Shown: positions 45,464 through 53,994 of the stretch, piece by piece
Position numbering within the stretch: the stretch's first letter is position 1
Layout: each line of letters begins with the position of its first letter
Assembly (NCBI RefSeq): GCF_005871205.1
Contig: NZ_SWKM01000011.1
Location: 248,001 to 312,000, forward strand
Source: Marinobacter alexandrii
GTDB lineage: Bacteria > Pseudomonadota > Gammaproteobacteria > Pseudomonadales > Oleiphilaceae
DNA: 64,000 nucleotides
Direction of reading: 5' to 3'
Position numbers and translations under genes: made by a program
The notes under the pieces: generated by a model
What the model was told of the DNA's origin: nothing
The model's database searches: none
What the model saw: the letters and a program-made list of their open reading frames with translations, nothing else

Positions 45464-47056
45464 TCAGCCCCTCAGTTTACCTGCCAGCCGTGCGCTGTTC
45501 CTGGCTGCCAGAGCGTAGATGGACAGCTGTGGGTTAGCGCCGATGCTGGTCGGGAATACCGAGGCGTCGTGTATGCTCAGGTTGCTGACCTGATGGTGCT
45601 CACCAAAGCCGTTCACCACCGAGGCTTGCGGATCCTGGCCCATACCGCAGCCACCCATCTGGTGCGCAGTGAACAACCGCACCCGGTGCGGTTCCATGGC
45701 AATGCTGTTGATGGCGGCTCTGGCTTCGGCCCAGCTGGTGTACCAGTCTGAGTCCAGGTGCACCAGCCGGACTCTGCTCGCGCCAGCAGCAAATTGAACC
45801 TCGGCCATAGCCAGGTAGGCCTGCCTTAGCCCCTGCCAGAGGTAGTCTGTGATCGGGTAATCCAGCACCGGTGAGCCATCGTCGCGCAGGGTGACCGTGC
45901 CCCCCGGGCTCTCGGGATGGAAGCCGTCGCGCATCAGGGCAATGACGGACTGAGTCCAGGGCAGGCTCGCCATGGCGTCAACTTGCTCTTGGCCGTGACC
46001 TGGAACCACCCCCGCCGACATGCCCGGATGCAGCGGCGGAACTTCCAGCTTGAAGCCCGCCGGGCCATCCACGCCATGCCTGAAGTTGAACTCATCGGAG
46101 TAGATCGACTGGGGCGCGCCGTAAAATGGATCCACCTGCTCCGGCATCTGGGCGATGGTGGCGTTCACCGGATGGATGAACGAGCGCTTGCCAATGCGGG
46201 CATGGGGATCAGGAATGTCAGAACGCAGCAGCAGGCCCGGTGAGCCGATAGCGCTGGCGGCGACCACAAAGTGCCGGGCTTTCAGGGTCACTGTGACACC
46301 GGACGGAGTGATGCCATCCGTGGCCATGGCGCTGGCCTGTAGGTGATCGATTCGGTCCTGATTCATCACCAGGCGTTCTGCCCGAAGCCCGTGAAATAGC
46401 CGGGCCTGATGGTCCAGGGCGCCGGGAATGGTGGTCATCAGTGCGCCCTGCTTGGCATTGGTGGGGCAGCCAACGCCGCAGTAGCCCAGGTTCCAGCACC
46501 CCTTCACATTTCTGGGGATAGTCTGCCAACTGTAACCGAGCTGTTCGCAGCCTTGGCGCAGGATGTCGTTGTTGACGTTTGGTGGCGTCTGCCAGGGCGC
46601 CACGGTGTGGCGCTGTTCCCGACCTTCGAACCAGGGGGCCATGGCCTCCGGGCTCAGGTTCTCCAGACCAAAGTTCTCGGCCCAGTAGGTCAGGGTTTGA
46701 TCCGGGGTGCGAAAGCTGGACGTCCAGTTCACGGTGGTCGAGCCACCCACGCAGCGGCCCTGAAGAATGGCGATGGCGCCGTCCCGGGTAGTTCGGCTCA
46801 TGCCCTCCTGATACAGGCTGGCGTAAGCGCTGTGTTCGTCCATGGTGAAGTCTTTCTGGTAATACAGGCGGCCTTCTTCCACCAGGATCACGGACAGCCC
46901 GCTCTTGGCGAGGATTTCGGCGGTGGTGCCCCCGCCGGCGCCGGTACCGACGATGACCACATCTGCTTCGTGGGTCTGGTTGTCGGTCAGGGTGGTGGCA
47001 TCGGTTACCTTCCAACCTGCTTCCAGGCCTTGGGCAATGCGATCGGTTAACGACAT
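45464..47056 (-). CDS. laoA: GMC oxidoreductase, long-chain alcohol dehydrogenase LaoA-like
   Basis: A 530-residue FAD enzyme of the GMC family. The dinucleotide fold VVIVGTGAGGGTTAEIL lies near residues 34-50 and the GMC signature GRCVGGSTTVNW near 100; the C-terminal catalytic His/Asn pair is in the HQMGGCGMG to SIGANPQLSIYALA region. Its order with laoB, laoC and the divergent TetR gene equals laoABCR (PA0364-PA0367), which oxidises long-chain alcohols from alkanes and alkyl sulfates. ATG at 47056 has GGAG six bases upstream and is preferred to GTG at 47071. Confidence 0.85.
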   Translation of the reverse strand: MSLTDRIAQGLEAGWKVTDATTLTDNQTHEADVVIVGTGAGGGTTAEILAKSGLSVILVEEGRLYYQKDFTMDEHSAYASLYQEGMSRTTRDGAIAILQGRCVGGSTTVNWTSSFRTPDQTLTYWAENFGLENLSPEAMAPWFEGREQRHTVAPWQTPPNVNNDILRQGCEQLGYSWQTIPRNVKGCWNLGYCGVGCPTNAKQGALMTTIPGALDHQARLFHGLRAERLVMNQDRIDHLQASAMATDGITPSGVTVTLKARHFVVAASAIGSPGLLLRSDIPDPHARIGKRSFIHPVNATIAQMPEQVDPFYGAPQSIYSDEFNFRHGVDGPAGFKLEVPPLHPGMSAGVVPGHGQEQVDAMASLPWTQSVIALMRDGFHPESPGGTVTLRDDGSPVLDYPITDYLWQGLRQAYLAMAEVQFAAGASRVRLVHLDSDWYTSWAEARAAINSIAMEPHRVRLFTAHQMGGCGMGQDPQASVVNGFGEHHQVSNLSIHDASVFPTSIGANPQLSIYALAARNSARLAGKLRG

Positions 47057-47082
47057 GGTTGGCTCCGTCACTGAGCGTGGAA

Positions 47083-47721
47083 TCAGGCAGGCTTGAATTG
47101 GGGCAGGGCGTCAACGGCCCACTGGGGCGGACCCGGATAGCCCGACAGGTGCCACTGGTCCCGGCCGCCATAGAAGGCCACGTTGCTGATCTTGGTCAGC
47201 GCAATGTAGCCATTGTTGAACAGGCCGACACCGCTGGTGCGCCAGCGTTCCAGAAAGGCGTTGGCCTCGGCAGTGCTGACGTTGGACCAGCGGGACCAGA
47301 CCCGGGCGATGGTCACCCGAGTGAAGCCGAACGTCAGCAGGTCAAACAGCCGGCGCAGTTCCTGTTGATTGGCTGGTCCGAAGTTGTCGATACCGGCATC
47401 GATACGCTCAATGGTACTGGCAATGGCCAGGCGACGTGCCTGAGGCTGTTCTGGCAGGGTCGGGCCGAACATGGCAGGAAGTAGGGCCTCGAACAGCTGG
47501 ATGTCGTCCCGGGTCAGGAAGCGGAACTGGTAGCGGGCGTCCATGCGGGTGTCGACGGCACCCAGCTGACCGGCCGGCGCTGTCGCACAGCCGCTCAATC
47601 CGGCGGTGGCGCTGACCGTGGCGAGAAACAGAGTGCCACCGAGTCCGGTTTTCAGGAAGCTGCGGCGATCAAGCCGGGCAAATCCGGTGTCGCCTGATCG
47701 GGCGTCGGACGGGTCAAGCAT
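47083..47721 (-). CDS. laoB: Tat-type lipoprotein partner LaoB-like
   Basis: A 212-residue protein with a twin-arginine signal, LDRRSFLKTG (about 15-24), and a lipobox-like LSGC (about 40-43), so it is probably exported folded and may be lipid-anchored. The rest is helical with no cofactor motif; it resembles the small subunits that accompany GMC dehydrogenases. It lies between laoC and laoA, 26 bases before the latter. GAAGGGA precedes the ATG. Its exact role in the Lao system is not known; LaoA itself shows no signal peptide. Confidence 0.78.
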   Translation of the reverse strand: MLDPSDARSGDTGFARLDRRSFLKTGLGGTLFLATVSATAGLSGCATAPAGQLGAVDTRMDARYQFRFLTRDDIQLFEALLPAMFGPTLPEQPQARRLAIASTIERIDAGIDNFGPANQQELRRLFDLLTFGFTRVTIARVWSRWSNVSTAEANAFLERWRTSGVGLFNNGYIALTKISNVAFYGGRDQWHLSGYPGPPQWAVDALPQFKPA

Positions 47722-47804
47722 GGCGAGTTCCCTTCTTATTATTGTCCTGGGTGATTGTTCATTGTTCCGGATAGCGGGGGCTTTGCTGGCCCCCGCGCCG
47801 GGCA

Positions 47805-49250
47805 TCAGCGGATGAAGAGCTTGTATATCATCTTGTGGGCAGCGGTACCGTGCGGTGCGTACACAAATTTGCCGCTGTTGAACTTCTGCTTGGCGAAGAT
47901 CGCCCGGTGGTGGGAGAAGGTCAGGAAGCCTTCCTTGCCGTGGTAGTGGCCCATGCCGGAGTCGCCGACACCGCCGAATGGCAGATCATCCTGGGCCACA
48001 TGCATGAGGGCATCGTTAATGCACATGCCACCGGAGTGGGTGTTGTCCACCACGTGCTGCTGCTCGGTCTTGTCGTAGCCGAAGAAATACAGGGCCAGCG
48101 GCCGCGGCCGATCATTGATGTAATGCAGGGCCTCGTCCAGGCCGCTGTAACTGACCACCGGCAGCAGCGGACCGAAGATCTCATCCTGCATCACTTTCAT
48201 CTCCGGCGTGGTATTCAGGATCAGGGTTAGCGGGATTTTCCGGGTGCCGTCGCCGAGGTTCTCCCGGGCGGGGTTGATCTCGATCAGCTCGGCACCCTTG
48301 GCGCGGGCGTCTTCGAGGTAGCCCTGCAGCCGGTCGTACTGGCGCTCGTTGATGATGGCGGTGTAGTCGTCGTTATCCCGCAGGCTTGGATACATATCCG
48401 AGAAGCGGGTGCGAAACTCGTCCACGAAGGCCTGTACCCGGTCCGCAGGGCACAACACATAGTCCGGTGCAACGCAGGTCTGGCCGGCGTTCAGGGCTTT
48501 GCCGAAGGCGATACGCTGGGCCGCGTCTTCCATCGGTACGTCGGGCGAAACAATGGCAGGGGATTTGCCGCCCAGTTCCAGGGTGACCGGTGTCAGGTTT
48601 TCAGCGGCAGCCCGCATCACCAGTTTGCCGACTGAGGTGGAGCCGGTGAACAGCAGGTGGTCGAAGGGCCGGGCGGAGAAGTCAGCGGCCACATCAGCCT
48701 CGCCGGTAATGACGGAAACCAATTCTTCCGGGAAAGTGGCTTCAATGATTTCCTTAAATAGCGCCGAGGTGTGCGGGGTGAACTCAGACATCTTGATCAT
48801 GGTGCGGTTGCCGGCGGCCAGTGACGCCACCAGGGGGCCCACCGCCAGGTACAGCGGGTAGTTCCAGGGCACGATAACGCCGACCACACCCTTGGGCTGA
48901 TAGTGCACCTTGTTGCTGGCGGGCTGGAACAGCACCGACACGTGCCGTTTCGACGGCTTCATCCACTCGCCCAGATGCTTCAGGGTGTAGTTGATGCCCT
49001 GAATCGACGGCATCACCTCGGCAATCAGCGATTCGTCCCGGGACCGGCAACTGAAATCCCGGTCAATGGCCTCGAGCAGGCGCTCCTGGTTAGTCAGCAG
49101 AGTGCGCTTCAGGCGTTTCAGGTTTTCCTTGCGCTCAGTGAGCGAGGGCATGGGGTTGCTACGAAACGCCTGCTTTTGGTCCTGAAACACCCGGTGGGTG
49201 TGCTGGATCTGCTTTTTACTTTCGGTAAGCTGAACGACCGTGGCTCCCAT
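47805..49250 (-). CDS. laoC: Aldehyde dehydrogenase LaoC-like (coniferyl aldehyde dehydrogenase group)
   Basis: A 481-residue NAD(P)-dependent aldehyde dehydrogenase. The catalytic Glu is in TLELGGKSP and the catalytic Cys in ALNAGQTCVAPDYVL; FTGSTSVGK binds the cofactor. Similarity to coniferyl aldehyde dehydrogenases is common to this clade, but the neighbourhood indicates long-chain fatty aldehyde as substrate. GGAGAG lies seven bases before the ATG at 49250; a longer frame to 49325 runs into the promoter palindrome area. First gene of laoCBA. Confidence 0.87.
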   Translation of the reverse strand: MGATVVQLTESKKQIQHTHRVFQDQKQAFRSNPMPSLTERKENLKRLKRTLLTNQERLLEAIDRDFSCRSRDESLIAEVMPSIQGINYTLKHLGEWMKPSKRHVSVLFQPASNKVHYQPKGVVGVIVPWNYPLYLAVGPLVASLAAGNRTMIKMSEFTPHTSALFKEIIEATFPEELVSVITGEADVAADFSARPFDHLLFTGSTSVGKLVMRAAAENLTPVTLELGGKSPAIVSPDVPMEDAAQRIAFGKALNAGQTCVAPDYVLCPADRVQAFVDEFRTRFSDMYPSLRDNDDYTAIINERQYDRLQGYLEDARAKGAELIEINPARENLGDGTRKIPLTLILNTTPEMKVMQDEIFGPLLPVVSYSGLDEALHYINDRPRPLALYFFGYDKTEQQHVVDNTHSGGMCINDALMHVAQDDLPFGGVGDSGMGHYHGKEGFLTFSHHRAIFAKQKFNSGKFVYAPHGTAAHKMIYKLFIR

Positions 49251-49345
49251 ACTCTGCTCTCCTCGAACACTGCCAGCGTATTGGGCCGGTAGTGTGCGGT
49301 TCTGTATTGGTGAAAAAGTGCGCAATTTGCGCTTAGCGGTATTAT

Positions 49346-49361
49346 TAGAGTATATACTCTA
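49346..49361. promoter_or_regulatory. 16-base perfect palindrome between laoC and laoR
   Basis: TAGAGTATATACTCTA lies midway in the divergent promoter region, 96 bases from laoC and 69 bases from laoR. It is a strong candidate for the LaoR operator controlling both directions. Confidence 0.65.
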
Positions 49362-49429
49362 GGGAGTCAAGCAAGGTACGGTGGCCTATCGGGCCATCGT
49401 TAAGGCATCTAACAACCGCCGGCAAGTTT

Positions 49430-50122
49430 ATGAAAACAAGAGACAAGATTCTGCTCTCAAGTCTGGAGCTGTTTAACGAACGAGGCGAGCGTAACGTCAC
49501 TACCAATCACATAGCGGCGCACCTGGCGATTTCGCCAGGTAATCTGTATTACCACTTCCGCAACAAGTCGGACATCATTTACGAGATCTTCCTCGAGTAC
49601 GAAAAGCTGGTGGATTTCTACCTGGATATCCCGGAAGACCGGGCCATGACGCTCACCGACATGACCTTCTACCTGGAGTCGGTGTTCGATGGCCTGTGGA
49701 GCTATCGGTTTTTTCACCGGGATCTGGAATACCTGCTGGACAGCGATCAGCGCCTGCGCCAGGACTACCGGGAGTTCACGCAGCGCTGCCTCACGGCCAT
49801 CAATCGCATTTTCGAGCGGTTGGCGGAGGCTGGCATCATTGAGGCGCAGCCGGAGGCTTTGCGCGCTGCCATGTCGTTGAACGTGTGGCTGGTGGTGACC
49901 AACTGGATGGCGTTCCTGAAAACCGCGCACGCCGAGGAAACCTACGCCAAGCTGACCCTGAACGAGCTCAAGCAGGGCATCTATCAGGTGCTGACGCTGG
50001 AGTTGCCATACCTGACACCGGCCTACCGTGATCGCGTGCTGGCGTTGCGGGAGCAATACCGACCGACGCTGTCGGATCAGGATGAGGTAGCGCCCGAGCT
50101 GAGCCGGGCGGCGAGTCGCTAG
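49430..50122 (+). CDS. laoR: TetR family regulator LaoR-like
   Basis: A 230-residue TetR-type regulator, slightly long for the family. The N-terminal helix-turn-helix spans about 20-45 (HIAAHLAISPGNLYYHFRNK) and the C-terminal domain is rich in aromatic residues, as fits a long-chain ligand. It is divergent from laoCBA with a perfect palindrome between them. In P. aeruginosa LaoR represses the operon. The start MKTRDKILL at 49430 has no strong ribosome site. Confidence 0.85.
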   Translation: MKTRDKILLSSLELFNERGERNVTTNHIAAHLAISPGNLYYHFRNKSDIIYEIFLEYEKLVDFYLDIPEDRAMTLTDMTFYLESVFDGLWSYRFFHRDLEYLLDSDQRLRQDYREFTQRCLTAINRIFERLAEAGIIEAQPEALRAAMSLNVWLVVTNWMAFLKTAHAEETYAKLTLNELKQGIYQVLTLELPYLTPAYRDRVLALREQYRPTLSDQDEVAPELSRAASR

Positions 50123-50148
50123 ATCTGCTTATAAAATAACCGCATCAG

Positions 50149-50176
50149 GGAACTTTCACGAACGCTAGCCGTCATA
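50149..50176 (+). promoter_or_regulatory. Sigma-E/AlgU-type promoter
   Basis: GGAACTT (50149-50155), 15 bases, GTCATA (50171-50176). The sigma-E consensus is GGAACTT-N15-GTCTAA or GAACTT-N16-TCTGA. Transcription would start near 50183 and reach the terminator at 50293. Confidence 0.6.
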
Positions 50177-50182
50177 TAACTG

Positions 50183-50293
50183 GACGTGGGAAATCCGGAC
50201 ATTTCTTGCGTCTCCTGAGTGAGTTCTCAGGTTTTAGCACGTCGCAAACCCTGACGTTTCACCGGTCTGTCTCTGGCAGACCGGTTTTTTTTT
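50183..50293 (+). ncRNA. Candidate sigma-E-dependent small RNA
   Basis: Predicted transcript of about 110 bases between a sigma-E-like promoter and a strong terminator, with no open reading frame of note. A first hairpin is CCTGAG/CTCAGG (about 50215-50230), preceded by a pyrimidine-rich GTCTCC stretch that could pair with ribosome-binding sites. The end hairpin ACCGGTCTG/CAGACCGGT (50261-50285) carries nine Ts, the usual Hfq-binding tail. It shares the 289-base laoR-dctP gap with the GntR operator. Identity with any named sRNA is not shown. Confidence 0.5.
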
Positions 50294-50360
50294 ATCCATT
50301 TTCCCCGATTCCAATTCCTGCCAACGCTTGTCAGCACTTTTTGTTTTGACTAGACTCGCA

Positions 50361-50378
50361 AATGTTACCGGTAACATT
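50361..50378. promoter_or_regulatory. GntR/LacI-type operator upstream of the TRAP operon
   Basis: AATGTTACCGGTAACATT is a perfect 18-base palindrome. TGTTACC-GGTAACA is the typical gluconate repressor (LacI-type GntR) operator. It lies 33 bases before dctP, and TTGACT at 50346-50351 could be the -35 of the promoter it covers. The gntR gene is at the end of the same operon. Confidence 0.8.
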
Positions 50379-50410
50379 TGCCGATACAAAAACAACCAGG
50401 AGCCCCACGT

Positions 50411-51421
50411 ATGTTTACCAAAAGACTTGCCGCTGGCCTGATTTCGGCCACTTTCGCGCTTCACGCCGCTGCCGCCGACTTTAACTTCAAGTTCCAGTCG
50501 TCAGACCCGTCCGGCGTCAAGAACTTTGAGATCCAGCAGGAGTGGGCTGACCGGGTGGAAAAAATGTCAGGCGGACGGGTCAGCATTGATCTGCTGCCGG
50601 TTGGCAGTGTGGTCAGTCACACCGAAACCCTCGGTGCCATGAAAATGGGCGTGCTCGATGGCCATATCTCAGTCACCGGTTACTTCTCCGGCCAGGATCC
50701 GGCCTTTGGCCTGATCGGTAATACCGTGGGTGCCTGGTCCAGCCCTGACCAGCTCATTGACTACATCAACCATGGCGGCGGCTACGAGCTGATGAATGAA
50801 CTCTACCGTCCGTACGGTGTGAAGTTTGTTGGCGGTGGTGGTACCGGCCTGGAGTCGTTCGTCTCCAAGAAGCCGCTGAACAGCGTTGAAGACCTCAAGG
50901 GTCTGAAGATGCGCGCCCCTGAGGGCCTGGTGCAGTCAGTGTTCGCCGCTGCCGGTGCGGCACCGGTCAATCTGCCGGGCTCTGAGGTCTACACCGCACT
51001 GGGCAAGGGTGTGATCGACGCCGCCGACTACACGGTGTTCTCCACCAACCACCACGCCGGGCTGCACGAAATTGCCGCGCATCCGGTGTACCCGGGTTTC
51101 CACTCCCTGCCGCTGATCGAGATCGCAATGGGTCTCAAGGCCTGGGAAAAGTTGCCGGAAGACATCCAGACCATCATGACGGTGTCGGCAAGGGATTTCG
51201 CCCAGGACATCAGCACCCAGCTGGCGATGGCGGACAAGACTGCGGTCATGGAAGCACGCGCCAACCCGGAGATCACCGTCCACGACTGGTCAGCCGAGGA
51301 GCGCCGGAAGTTCCGCACCATCGCCCGCGATCAGTGGAAGGCCTACGCCGAGCAGTCCCCCAACGCCGAGAAGGTCTACAAGTCAGTGACCACCTACCTC
51401 GAGTCGCAAGGCCTGCTCTGA
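50411..51421 (+). CDS. TRAP transporter solute-binding protein, DctP family
   Basis: A 336-residue periplasmic binding protein with a signal peptide (1-21, ending HAAAA). The DctP fold is marked by the Arg-containing LKGLKMRAPEGL (near 170), which grips the carboxylate of the ligand, and by GAWSSPDQL and the late YADYTVFSTNHHAGLHE-like region. The ligand is probably gluconate or a related sugar acid, inferred from gluconokinase and GntR downstream. CAGGAG lies nine bases before ATG 50411. The GntR operator covers the promoter. Confidence 0.88.
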   Translation: MFTKRLAAGLISATFALHAAAADFNFKFQSSDPSGVKNFEIQQEWADRVEKMSGGRVSIDLLPVGSVVSHTETLGAMKMGVLDGHISVTGYFSGQDPAFGLIGNTVGAWSSPDQLIDYINHGGGYELMNELYRPYGVKFVGGGGTGLESFVSKKPLNSVEDLKGLKMRAPEGLVQSVFAAAGAAPVNLPGSEVYTALGKGVIDAADYTVFSTNHHAGLHEIAAHPVYPGFHSLPLIEIAMGLKAWEKLPEDIQTIMTVSARDFAQDISTQLAMADKTAVMEARANPEITVHDWSAEERRKFRTIARDQWKAYAEQSPNAEKVYKSVTTYLESQGLL

Positions 51422-51486
51422 TCTGATTCCGTCCCCTACCGATACCCTCCGGCCCCGCATTCAGGGGCCGGAGTCCGGAGTTTCTA

Positions 51487-52095
51487 ATGTCTGCTGAACA
51501 TGAACCAACAGGGCAGGCGCCAGGTGATCTGGTGCCGGAGCCCCCAGAGGATGTTGGCTTTACGCCACTGGATCGCGCCATCGTGTGGCTGGGCAAAAAA
51601 CTGAGCCTGGTCTTTGCCCTTATCGCTGTGGTGTCCCTGTACGAAATTGTCCGCCGCTACCTGTTCAACTCACCCACCCTGTGGGTGCACGAGACCGTCA
51701 CCTTTGCCGGTGCCACGTTGTTCGTGCTGGGTGGGTTGTATGCACTGGCGACGGACAAGCACGTGCGCATTGTGCTGGTGTACGACTCGATGTCGCCGGC
51801 CGTCCAGCGCTGGCTCCGGGTTGTGCATCATCTTCTGGGGTTGTTGTTCAGCAGCCTGCTGCTGTATGCCAGCTGGTTCATGGCCCAGTCGGCAGTCGTC
51901 GCGCCCTGGGGCGGCTGGCGGCTGGAGACCTCCGGCTCGGCCTGGAATCCGCCGTTCCCTGCGTTGCTGAAGGTCGTCATCTTTGTTGCCGTGGTGATTC
52001 TCACGCTGCAATTCCTGCTGCACCTGATTCGCGACCTGCGTAACAAGACCAAGCCCAGCCAGGCCTCGGACGACAAGGGAGAGCGCAATGTTTGA
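51487..52095 (+). CDS. TRAP transporter small permease, DctQ family
   Basis: A 202-residue membrane protein with four helices (about 35-60, 70-95, 110-140, 160-185), the DctQ arrangement, and the conserved WVHETVTFAGATLFVLGGLYA-like second-helix region. It supports the large permease, with which it overlaps by eight bases. CGGAG precedes the ATG. dctP lies 65 bases upstream. The N-terminal 30 residues are soluble and acidic. Confidence 0.87.
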   Translation: MSAEHEPTGQAPGDLVPEPPEDVGFTPLDRAIVWLGKKLSLVFALIAVVSLYEIVRRYLFNSPTLWVHETVTFAGATLFVLGGLYALATDKHVRIVLVYDSMSPAVQRWLRVVHHLLGLLFSSLLLYASWFMAQSAVVAPWGGWRLETSGSAWNPPFPALLKVVIFVAVVILTLQFLLHLIRDLRNKTKPSQASDDKGERNV

Positions 52096-53404
52096 ACTTG
52101 CTTCCATGGGCATTGGCTACGGCAGCCTGTTGATGCTGGGCTTGCTGATCCTGTTGTTGCTGACAGGGATGCAGCTGGCGTTTGCCACCGGCCTGGTGGC
52201 ACTGCTATTCGCGCTGGGCTGGTTTGGCCCGGACGCACTGCCGATTGTCAGCAGCCGGCTGTACAGTTTTATTGGCAATTACGTGTTCCTGGCGGTGCCG
52301 ATGTTTGTGTTGATGGCGTCGCTGCTGGATCATTCCGGTATCGCCCGTGATCTGTTTGATGCCATGGCCCGCCTGGGTCGTCGTCTGCGTGGCGGTGTCG
52401 CCATTCAGACATTGATAGTGGCGGTCATCCTGGCCTCCATGTCCGGGGTGATTGGCGGCGAAACTGTGCTGTTGGGCATACTGGCGTTGCCCCAGATGCT
52501 GCGCCTGGGCTACGACCGTAAGCTGGCCATTGGTACCACCTGTGCCGGCGGCGCTTTGGGCACCATGTTGCCCCCGAGTATCGTACTGATCATCTATGGC
52601 CTGACCGCCAACGTTTCCATCGGTGACCTGTTCAAGGGTGCCTTTGCACCGGCGCTGCTGCTGGCCCTGCTGTACATGGGGTACGTGCTGATCCGGGTCT
52701 GGCTGAAGCCGGGAATGGCGCCGTTGCCGTCCGACCAAGACCAGCCGGACACGCCGGCCCCCAATTTCTTCAAGGCGCTGCTGTTTCCCATCCTGTCGGT
52801 GGTGGTGGTGCTCGGTAGCATCTACGGCGGCGTCGCCTCGGTGACCGAGGCTTCGGCCCTGGGTGTGATTGGTATTGCCCTCAGCACCTGGGTGCGTGGT
52901 GAGCTGTCGCTGGACATGATCCGCAAGGCAACCATCAGCACCCTGCGGGTGTGCGGCATGATCATCTGGATTGGTATTGGTGCGACCGCACTGGTGGGCG
53001 TCTACAACCTGATGGGTGGCATCGACTTTGTCCGGGACATGGTGTTCGCGGTCAGTGGCGGCGATGCGCTGCTAACCATCCTGTTCATGATGCTGATCCT
53101 GCTGGTGCTGGGCATGTTCCTGGACTGGGTCGGCGTGGCCTTGCTGACCATGCCGATTTTCGTGCCGATTGTTGTCGAGCTGGGGTACAGCCCGATCTGG
53201 TTCGGGGTGGTGTTCTGCATGAACATGCAGGTGTCCTTCCTGTCGCCGCCATTCGGCCCGGCTGCGTTCTACCTGAAAACGGTGGCGCCGAAAGACATCT
53301 CCCTGGGTGAGATCTTCCAGTCGCTGTTGCCGTTCATTGTGCTTCAGATTGTCGCGCTGGGGCTGTTGATCGCCTTCCCGCAACTGGCGCTGTGGTGGCA
53401 ATGA
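52088..53404 (+). CDS. TRAP transporter large permease, DctM family
   Basis: A 438-residue sodium-coupled permease with about twelve membrane segments. The signature near residues 80-165 includes LFDAMARLGRRLRGGVAIQT and GALGTMLPPSIVLIIYG, and the last part has PFGPAAFYLKTVAP, all typical of DctM. It starts eight bases inside dctQ and its TGA overlaps the ATG of gntK, so the operon is tightly coupled. With DctP and DctQ it should import a sugar acid. Confidence 0.92.
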   Translation: MFELASMGIGYGSLLMLGLLILLLLTGMQLAFATGLVALLFALGWFGPDALPIVSSRLYSFIGNYVFLAVPMFVLMASLLDHSGIARDLFDAMARLGRRLRGGVAIQTLIVAVILASMSGVIGGETVLLGILALPQMLRLGYDRKLAIGTTCAGGALGTMLPPSIVLIIYGLTANVSIGDLFKGAFAPALLLALLYMGYVLIRVWLKPGMAPLPSDQDQPDTPAPNFFKALLFPILSVVVVLGSIYGGVASVTEASALGVIGIALSTWVRGELSLDMIRKATISTLRVCGMIIWIGIGATALVGVYNLMGGIDFVRDMVFAVSGGDALLTILFMMLILLVLGMFLDWVGVALLTMPIFVPIVVELGYSPIWFGVVFCMNMQVSFLSPPFGPAAFYLKTVAPKDISLGEIFQSLLPFIVLQIVALGLLIAFPQLALWWQ

Positions 53405-53925
53405 TGGCGAGCGTACCGAAACTGGTCGTCATGGGCGTATCGGGCTGCGGCAAGAGCCTGGTCGGGAGTCTGTTGGCGCAGGCGCTGGCGGTTCCCTTCT
53501 TCGATGCCGACAGTTACCACAGCCGGGCCAATGTCGAGAAGATGGCCAGTGGCATCCCGCTGACCGATGACGATCGGGCCGGCTGGCTGGCCGACCTGGC
53601 ATCGTTGATCCAGAATCAGGACTCCGGTCTGGTTTTGGCGTGCTCGGCGCTGAAGCGGACCTATCGCGAACGCTTGCGGGCCGAAAATCCTCAGCTGCGC
53701 ATCGTCTACCTCCGGGGCGATTTTCAGACTATCTGGGCGCGTCTTTCCCGGCGTGAGGACCATTACTTCAATGGTCAGGCCATGCTCGAGAGTCAGTTCC
53801 AGTTATTGCAGGAACCCGAGCCGGACGAGGGCGCCATTACCCTCGATGTCACCGATCGTCCGGAGAGCCTGGTGCGCCAGTGCCTTGCGGTGCTGACCGC
53901 AACCGGGGAAGATGCCAGGGGCTGA
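53401..53925 (+). CDS. gntK: Gluconokinase
   Basis: GntK phosphorylates D-gluconate to 6-phosphogluconate. The 174-residue protein has a P-loop MGVSGCGKS (11-19), DADSYHSRANVEKMASGIPL (substrate region, 36-55) and ACSALKRTYRERLR (near 80-93), all family signatures. Length matches E. coli GntK (175). The start is the ATG at 53401 in the ATGA overlap with dctM; a GTG nine bases earlier is possible. Product feeds the Entner-Doudoroff or pentose phosphate route. Confidence 0.94.
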   Translation: MMASVPKLVVMGVSGCGKSLVGSLLAQALAVPFFDADSYHSRANVEKMASGIPLTDDDRAGWLADLASLIQNQDSGLVLACSALKRTYRERLRAENPQLRIVYLRGDFQTIWARLSRREDHYFNGQAMLESQFQLLQEPEPDEGAITLDVTDRPESLVRQCLAVLTATGEDARG

Positions 53926-53994
53926 AGCCGGTGCCAGCGCGGACTCCTGTTCGCTTCACCTCTAGCCGCATCTCTGTCGTTGCAGGAATCATGC

